DNA from: Armatimonadota bacterium
GTDB taxonomy: Bacteria > Armatimonadota > UBA10988
Length of the DNA: 7,960 bases
NCBI GenBank assembly: GCA_016183835.1
Contig: JACPDV010000690.1
Coordinates: 1-7,960, forward strand
Reading direction: 5' to 3'
In this document: positions 3,969 to 7,960 of the stretch, one piece after another
Layout: every line of letters begins with the position of its first letter
Position numbering within the stretch: position 1 is the first letter of the stretch
Translations under genes and position numbers: made by a program
Notes under the pieces: model-generated
The model's database searches: none
Seen by the model: the letters and a program-made list of their open reading frames with translations, nothing else
Told to the model about the DNA's origin: nothing

Positions 3969-6905
3969 ATGCAGATCAACCTCGCCTGCCTGCTCCTGGC
4001 GACCGCGGCGGGCGCCGCGCCCATCGTCCTGAAGGGCGCCGGCGGCGTGGAAGCCGTCTTCGGCGAGCAGGACGGCAAGCTCCGGCTGACCGCCTATCGC
4101 GACCCGGCGGCCCACCGCGAGTGGCCCATCGCCGGGCCGCTGTTCAGCCTGCAGACCACCGATGGGAACCGCGTCAACCTGGGCGACGGGGGCTTCACCG
4201 TCCCCGCCGATGCCCCGCCCATCGCCGCAGGGGTGACGTTGGAGGCCGCCGTCGCGCCGTTCGGCGTGACCATCCGGCAGGTCTTCGGCTTCTGCGCCGA
4301 CGGGCGGACGCTGCGCATCAAATCCAGCCTGCGCGCCGCCGACGATCCGGTCACCATCCAGCGCGTGGGCTTGCTCGAGCTCAAGCTGGCCGGGCAGACG
4401 CTGCAACGGATCGGGCCGCCCAACGTCTCCTGCCCCATCGTCGGCGACCGGCTCTACGCCGGGGTCGAGCACCCGTCGGTGATCTGCCAGGTGGACGGCG
4501 ACACCATGTACCTGGCGCAGCACTCCTACACCCGGGTCGGCGCGGAGTGGGTCAGCGTCCCGCCGGCCATCCTGGGCGCGGCGTCCGACGCCGACATGGC
4601 CGGGCCGGAGGGCGTGCGGCGGGCGTTCCTGCGCTATCTCGACACGGTCCGCGTCCAGCCGCGCGACCTGCACGTTCACTACAACAACTGGTGGACGATG
4701 CCCGTGCCCTTCACCGAGCAGGATGTGCTGGACAACATCGCCGCGCTGAAGAAAGGTCTCTACGACCCCACCGGCTTCTTCTTCGACTCCTACGCGATGG
4801 ACATGGGCTGGTCCGACCCGCACACCGTCTGGGAGGTGGACCGCAAGGGCTGGCCGCACGGCTTCGCCAACATCCGCGACGCGCTGGCGAAGGTACACAG
4901 CCAGCCCGGATTGTGGGTCTCGCCGAGCAGCCTCTACCCGCCGGCTGGCAAGTTCGCCTGCCTCGCGGTCGGCGGGCGTTACCAGACGGCGTTCAAGGCC
5001 GCGGTCCTCAAACATGCGCGCGACGGCAACTTCGCCCATGTGAAGTTCGACGGACTGGCCTGGCCCTGCACCGCCAACACCCACGGGCACCGGCCGGAGT
5101 TCGAGTCGTTCCAGCCCATCGCCGAGGGCCTGGCCGATGTGTTCGACGCGCTGCGGGCGGAGCACCCCGACATCGCCCTGGAGCCGACCTGCCTCGGCTA
5201 CTACCCCAGCCCCTGGTGGCTGATGCACACACCGTTCGTGATTGGGCCGTTCGGCGACGACTGCCCGCGCGGCGTGTCGCCCTGCCCCGAGTGGCTCGAC
5301 GCGCTGACCACCGGCCGGGACGTGGCGAACCTGCGCGGGCGCGACGCCTTCTGGATGCCCACCTCGGCACTCGAGTGCTTCGACATCGTGGTCCAGTGCC
5401 CCAGCGACATGCGCAACCACGCCGTGATGGCCATCGCCCGCGGGCACTGGTTCCAGTCCACCTACATCAACCCGCGGTACATGGACGAGGGCGAATGGCG
5501 CTTCTTCGCCGCGCTGATGCGCTGGGCCCGCGAGCACAAAGGCGAGCTGCAGGACCCCGTGGTCTTCGGCGGAGATCCCGCCAAGCGGCAGGCCTACGGC
5601 TACGCCTACCTCGGCGCCGAACATGCCTGCTACTTCGTCCGCAATCCCTGGATGGAGGAAACGGCGGTCCGGCTGCCGGGTCCGCTCCCCCTCCTTGCCA
5701 AGGAGGGGGCAGGGGGAGGTCCAGCCACTCCGATGACGGGACACGGGGCACAAGGCGGCGTGAGCCACGAGATCCGGCTGCTCTATCCTGTCAGGGAAGT
5801 GCTCTGCCGGTTGCCATCCGGCTCGCCGCCACCCTCGGTCACCCTCGGCCCGTACGAGCTGATGGTGCTCGAAGCCGTGCCGACCACCCAGCCGCCGCGC
5901 GCGCCGGCCGCGCCGCCCAAGCCCGGCGTGACGTGGACGGCGGAGGCGCCACCGGCCTGCGAGCGGCGGATCTACGCGGCGGAGCCGGCGGCCTACGGAC
6001 CGTCGTGGTCGTCGCCCGAGGGCGATGCGGAGCAGGCGCTGGTGGTGACCGCCGCCGGGCAGGTCGACGCCGCGGCGCCGGCCGAGCTGTGCCTCCTGGT
6101 CGAGACCAAGCCCGGAACGAGCCCGGCCACCTGCGGCGTGACGCTCGACGGCCAGCCGGCCGCCGCCAAGGAGAACGGCACAAGAGGCGCCTTCGCGGCC
6201 ACCGGGGCGGCCGCGCAGGAGGACTGGCAGTGGTTCCGGCTGGCGCTGCCGAAGGGCCGGCACGCGCTCACCTGGCGGGTCAACCTGCCCGACGAGAACG
6301 CCCGCTGCGGCGCGTACGTCCGCGGCCTGCAACCCGCGTCGAAGTCGGCCGAGAAGCCGCAGGGCCTGGCCTTCCCGCTGCCGGCGGCGCCCGGGCACCC
6401 GTGGTCGGTGACGCTCATGCCGGTCCGCAGGACGGCCGAGTTGGGCGTGACCGAGCGGCACGTGGAGCGGCCGGTGGTGCACATCGACGGCATCTACCTG
6501 GACACCCTCGACTGGCTCGAAGCGACAACCGGCTGGGGCACGGTGCACCGCAACGTGAGCGTGATGGGCACGCCGATGGCGATGGCGGGACGCGTCTTCC
6601 ACCGGGGGATCGGCACGCACGCCAACTCGCGCATCGTCTACGACCTGCCGGCGGGCTTCGACAGCTTCGCCGCCACCATCGGCTGCGATCAGGAGGTGTG
6701 GGCGAACAGCATCGTCTTCGTGGTGGAGGGCGACGGGAAGAAGCTCTACCGCAGCCCGCTGCTGCGGCGCGACACGGAGCCGGTGGACATCAGCCTGCCG
6801 ATCCGCGGGGTGAAGCGCTTGACGCTGATCGTGGAAGACGGCGGCGACGGCAACGCGGCGGACCACGGCAACTGGGCCGAGGCGCGGCTGCTGCACGGGC
6901 GGTGA
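3969..6905 (+). CDS. secreted alpha-galactosidase-like (clan GH-D-like) glycoside hydrolase with C-terminal NPCBM domain
   Basis: 978 residues. Residues 1-18 (MQINLACLLLATAAGAAP) look like an atypically short, Lys/Arg-free signal peptide. About 20-230 is all-beta, resembling the N-terminal domain of GH36-type enzymes. About 235-560 is a TIM barrel opening with HVHYNNWW (235-242), then FFFDSY with D273 and AHVKFDGLAW with K359 and D361; KxD is the usual nucleophile motif of GH27/36-type retaining enzymes. The acid/base is uncertain: E405 in EPTCLGYY, or D430/D431, are candidates. GPYELMVLEAV (627-637) closes a small beta domain, followed by a Pro-rich linker (638-652), a probable beta-sandwich region, and NPCBM (about 838-975: HRGIGTHANS at 878-887, near-terminal DHGNWAEARL). 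It probably acts outside the cytoplasm on an alpha-galactoside-like glycan. A repeat-like insert occupies residues 572-585. The exact GH family and substrate are not determined. Confidence 0.8.
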   Translation: MQINLACLLLATAAGAAPIVLKGAGGVEAVFGEQDGKLRLTAYRDPAAHREWPIAGPLFSLQTTDGNRVNLGDGGFTVPADAPPIAAGVTLEAAVAPFGVTIRQVFGFCADGRTLRIKSSLRAADDPVTIQRVGLLELKLAGQTLQRIGPPNVSCPIVGDRLYAGVEHPSVICQVDGDTMYLAQHSYTRVGAEWVSVPPAILGAASDADMAGPEGVRRAFLRYLDTVRVQPRDLHVHYNNWWTMPVPFTEQDVLDNIAALKKGLYDPTGFFFDSYAMDMGWSDPHTVWEVDRKGWPHGFANIRDALAKVHSQPGLWVSPSSLYPPAGKFACLAVGGRYQTAFKAAVLKHARDGNFAHVKFDGLAWPCTANTHGHRPEFESFQPIAEGLADVFDALRAEHPDIALEPTCLGYYPSPWWLMHTPFVIGPFGDDCPRGVSPCPEWLDALTTGRDVANLRGRDAFWMPTSALECFDIVVQCPSDMRNHAVMAIARGHWFQSTYINPRYMDEGEWRFFAALMRWAREHKGELQDPVVFGGDPAKRQAYGYAYLGAEHACYFVRNPWMEETAVRLPGPLPLLAKEGAGGGPATPMTGHGAQGGVSHEIRLLYPVREVLCRLPSGSPPPSVTLGPYELMVLEAVPTTQPPRAPAAPPKPGVTWTAEAPPACERRIYAAEPAAYGPSWSSPEGDAEQALVVTAAGQVDAAAPAELCLLVETKPGTSPATCGVTLDGQPAAAKENGTRGAFAATGAAAQEDWQWFRLALPKGRHALTWRVNLPDENARCGAYVRGLQPASKSAEKPQGLAFPLPAAPGHPWSVTLMPVRRTAELGVTERHVERPVVHIDGIYLDTLDWLEATTGWGTVHRNVSVMGTPMAMAGRVFHRGIGTHANSRIVYDLPAGFDSFAATIGCDQEVWANSIVFVVEGDGKKLYRSPLLRRDTEPVDISLPIRGVKRLTLIVEDGGDGNAADHGNWAEARLLHGR
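5685..5720 (+). repeat. palindromic repeat inserted in frame within the glycosidase gene
   Basis: Bases 5687-5709 form a perfect palindrome with 11-bp arms (ccccctccttg / caaggaggggg) around one central base, followed by a G-rich tail agggggaggt. The hairpin-plus-G-tail layout matches the intergenic units at 3832-3870 and 3896-3935. Translated, it gives LPLLAKEGAGGGP, low-complexity text unlike the flanking protein, and it falls where a compact beta-strand junction would be expected (between EETAVRL and HEIRLLYPV). It keeps the frame open. Confidence 0.65.
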
Positions 6906-7013
6906 GGGGGGCGAGGGAACGTCTCACCGGCGACGGCCCGTTCGCACCACCATACTACTACACATGCACCTACGGCGGCGTGGGCAGCCGGCTCGCGTGG
7001 GACGCCATCCAGA

Positions 7014-7090
7014 AAACAGGGTCTGGCTCGCGCCCCCACAATGGAGCCACCGAGGCAGGCTGGGGAAGAGGCGCGTGCCTGACCCTGTTT
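7014..7090. repeat. 77-bp MITE-like inverted repeat (aaacagggtc...gaccctgttt)
   Basis: The terminal 14 bases aaacagggtctggc (7014-7027) and the complement of 7077-7090 (aaacagggtcaggc) match at 13 of 14 positions. The match continues more weakly for about nine more bases on each side (tcgcgcccc against acgcgcctc). No ORF lies between the arms. Termini like aaacagggtcaggc recall dispersed palindromic elements, some associated with REP-associated transposases, in other bacterial genomes. That family link is from memory. Confidence 0.65.
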
Positions 7091-7149
7091 CCGACCGCCG
7101 AGAGGCACCAGCGGCCGGGTCAGCTCTTGGTGGCGCTGGATGCCGGGAC

Positions 7150-7153
7150 GGAG
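7150..7153 (+). promoter_or_regulatory. ribosome-binding site of the FGE-domain gene
   Basis: GGAG with a 5-nt spacer before ATG 7159. It supports this start, which places the hydrophobic anchor directly at the N terminus. Confidence 0.6.
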
Positions 7154-7158
7154 TGACG

Positions 7159-7960
7159 ATGGCACATCCCACAAGGACCAGCGTTCCCGTGGTGGTGGTG
7201 GTAGTGGCGGGGCTCCTGGCGGGCACCGCGCTGCAATGGCTCAGGACGCCCAACAGCGCGGAACCGGATCGCGTCTGGCGTACGATGGTCAACTCCAGGG
7301 GGATGCCACTCGTGTTCATCCCCGAGGGCAGCTTCCTCATGGGTCTGGAAGGAAACGGCTACGAGAACTCGCAGCCCATCCATCGCGTCACCGTTTCGGC
7401 GTTCTGGATGGGGAGATACGAGGTCACCAACCAGCAGTGGGAGTGCTTCCGCTCACAGCGACGACCCATCGAGTCGAGAGGCGACAAGCAGCCGGCCACG
7501 CGGCTACTCTGGAGGGACGTGACGGCCTTCTGCGCGTGGCTCGGTCGCAAGGAAGGTCGGCATTACCGGCTACCGACTGAGGCGGAATGGGAGTACGCGG
7601 CGCGGGGCGGCTTGGTGCAGAAGGAGTTTCCGTGGGGCGACCGGTCGCCGCGCGGACGAGCCACCTTCATGTGCCTGCGGACGACCCCGGTCGGTCGGTA
7701 CAAGCCCAACGGTTTCGGCCTTTGCGACATGGCGGGCAACGTGCAGGAATACTGCTCCGACTGGTACGACCCGGACTACTACCAGCGCAGCCCGGCGAGG
7801 GATCCGCAGGGCCCGCCTCGTCCTGTACCAGGACGAGCGTGGCATGTGGTGAGGGGAGGCTACTTCCACATATTCGAGGGGATGCAATGTGGCCACCGCT
7901 GGTCCTCCACCGCTGACGAAGACGACCACGTCTACGACCCCGATGACCTGAACGGCGCCA
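7159..7960 (+). CDS. membrane-anchored FGE-sulfatase (SUMF1/EgtB-fold) domain protein, partial
   Basis: 267 codons are visible and the frame is still open at the right edge. After a short N terminus, VPVVVVVVAGLLAGTALQWL (9-28) is a membrane anchor or uncleaved signal. The FGE-sulfatase domain follows: PLVFIPEGSFLMG (50-62), H75-V77, YEVTNQQW (87-94), HYRLPTEAEWEYAARGG (135-151), FPWGD, NGFGLCDMAGNVQEYCSDWY (C199 within it) and VVRGGYFH (from about 230). These are standard motifs of the formylglycine-generating-enzyme fold, also used by many non-FGE proteins. True aerobic FGE has two copper-binding cysteines after RGGS; here only C244 lies in that region, so sulfatase-activating activity is doubtful. 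Start ATG 7159 has GGAG at 7150-7153, spacer 5 nt. No sulfatase gene is adjacent. The domain likely faces the periplasm or cell surface. Confidence 0.85.
   Translation, partial: MAHPTRTSVPVVVVVVAGLLAGTALQWLRTPNSAEPDRVWRTMVNSRGMPLVFIPEGSFLMGLEGNGYENSQPIHRVTVSAFWMGRYEVTNQQWECFRSQRRPIESRGDKQPATRLLWRDVTAFCAWLGRKEGRHYRLPTEAEWEYAARGGLVQKEFPWGDRSPRGRATFMCLRTTPVGRYKPNGFGLCDMAGNVQEYCSDWYDPDYYQRSPARDPQGPPRPVPGRAWHVVRGGYFHIFEGMQCGHRWSSTADEDDHVYDPDDLNGA

Larger units (their letters stand above)
6906..7158. other. intergenic region between glycosidase and FGE-domain gene
   Basis: 253 bp. Apart from the inverted-repeat element at 7014-7090 and the ribosome-binding site at 7150-7153, I see no gene, promoter or T-tailed terminator. 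Bases 6906-7013 hold nothing recognisable. Confidence 0.6.

Noticed and set aside
3936..6896. 986-codon open frame on the minus strand opposite the glycosidase
   Set aside because: The translation is Arg/Val/His/Ala-rich with no recognisable domain, and it mirrors the codon-position GC bias of the plus-strand gene. It is an antisense shadow.
6900..6929. Stem cggtgag/ctcaccg across the glycosidase stop codon as a terminator
   Set aside because: Only 7 bp with a 16-nt loop and no T tract; too weak to call.
3764..7156. 1130-codon open frame on the plus strand overlapping the glycosidase in another frame
   Set aside because: Arg/Pro/Ala-rich text without domains. The signal peptide, GH motifs and NPCBM are all in the other frame.
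7189..7206. GTG trinucleotide run as a phase-variable microsatellite
   Set aside because: It is short and interrupted, and as a triplet repeat it would not shift the frame; it simply encodes the hydrophobic anchor.
1..7960. CRISPR array, tRNA, rRNA or riboswitch
   Set aside because: No regularly spaced direct repeats, no tRNA-like cloverleaf and no conserved rRNA or riboswitch core were seen on either strand by eye.

Overview
This is a GC-rich bacterial window carrying accessory carbohydrate and central-carbon genes. A secreted glycosidase with a C-terminal NPCBM module, an FGE/SUMF1-fold protein and several families of short palindromic intergenic repeats recall Planctomycetota, Armatimonadota, Hydrogenedentota or related uncultured lineages. 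The window has no rRNA or other marker gene, so this placement is an inference of low confidence.

Left half, minus strand (about 3554 down to 1): a run of genes that looks like one operon. In transcription order it holds the E1-alpha subunit of a thiamine-diphosphate-dependent 2-oxoacid (pyruvate/acetoin-type) dehydrogenase, the E1-beta subunit, a cupin sugar isomerase of the D-lyxose isomerase family, a class II (ketose-bisphosphate type) aldolase homologue, and the first 30 codons of an E2 acyltransferase that runs off the left edge. E1-alpha and E1-beta overlap by ATGA. A 91-bp gap with a perfect hairpin separates E1-beta from the isomerase. The isomerase, aldolase and E2 follow at gaps of 7 and 16 bp. 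The arrangement suggests a sugar catabolic route (isomerise, cleave, then oxidise a 2-oxoacid to an acyl-CoA), but no sugar kinase is visible.

Two of these genes are abnormal. E1-beta is split by an out-of-frame deletion of roughly 64 bp that removes the DTPISE-type segment with the glutamate that activates ThDP. The aldolase has Asn-Glu where the catalytic Asp and zinc-binding His of the class II HxDH motif should be.

Centre (3555-3968): a 414-bp divergent intergenic region filled largely by two different inverted-repeat elements. Right half, plus strand: a 978-residue exported protein with a clan GH-D-like (alpha-galactosidase-like) TIM barrel and a C-terminal NPCBM domain. A palindromic repeat resembling one in the centre appears to be inserted in frame within this gene. 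A 253-bp intergenic stretch follows, with a 77-bp MITE-like inverted repeat. Last comes the start of a membrane-anchored FGE-sulfatase-domain protein that runs off the right edge. I found no tRNA, rRNA, CRISPR array, riboswitch or clear sigma-70 promoter.
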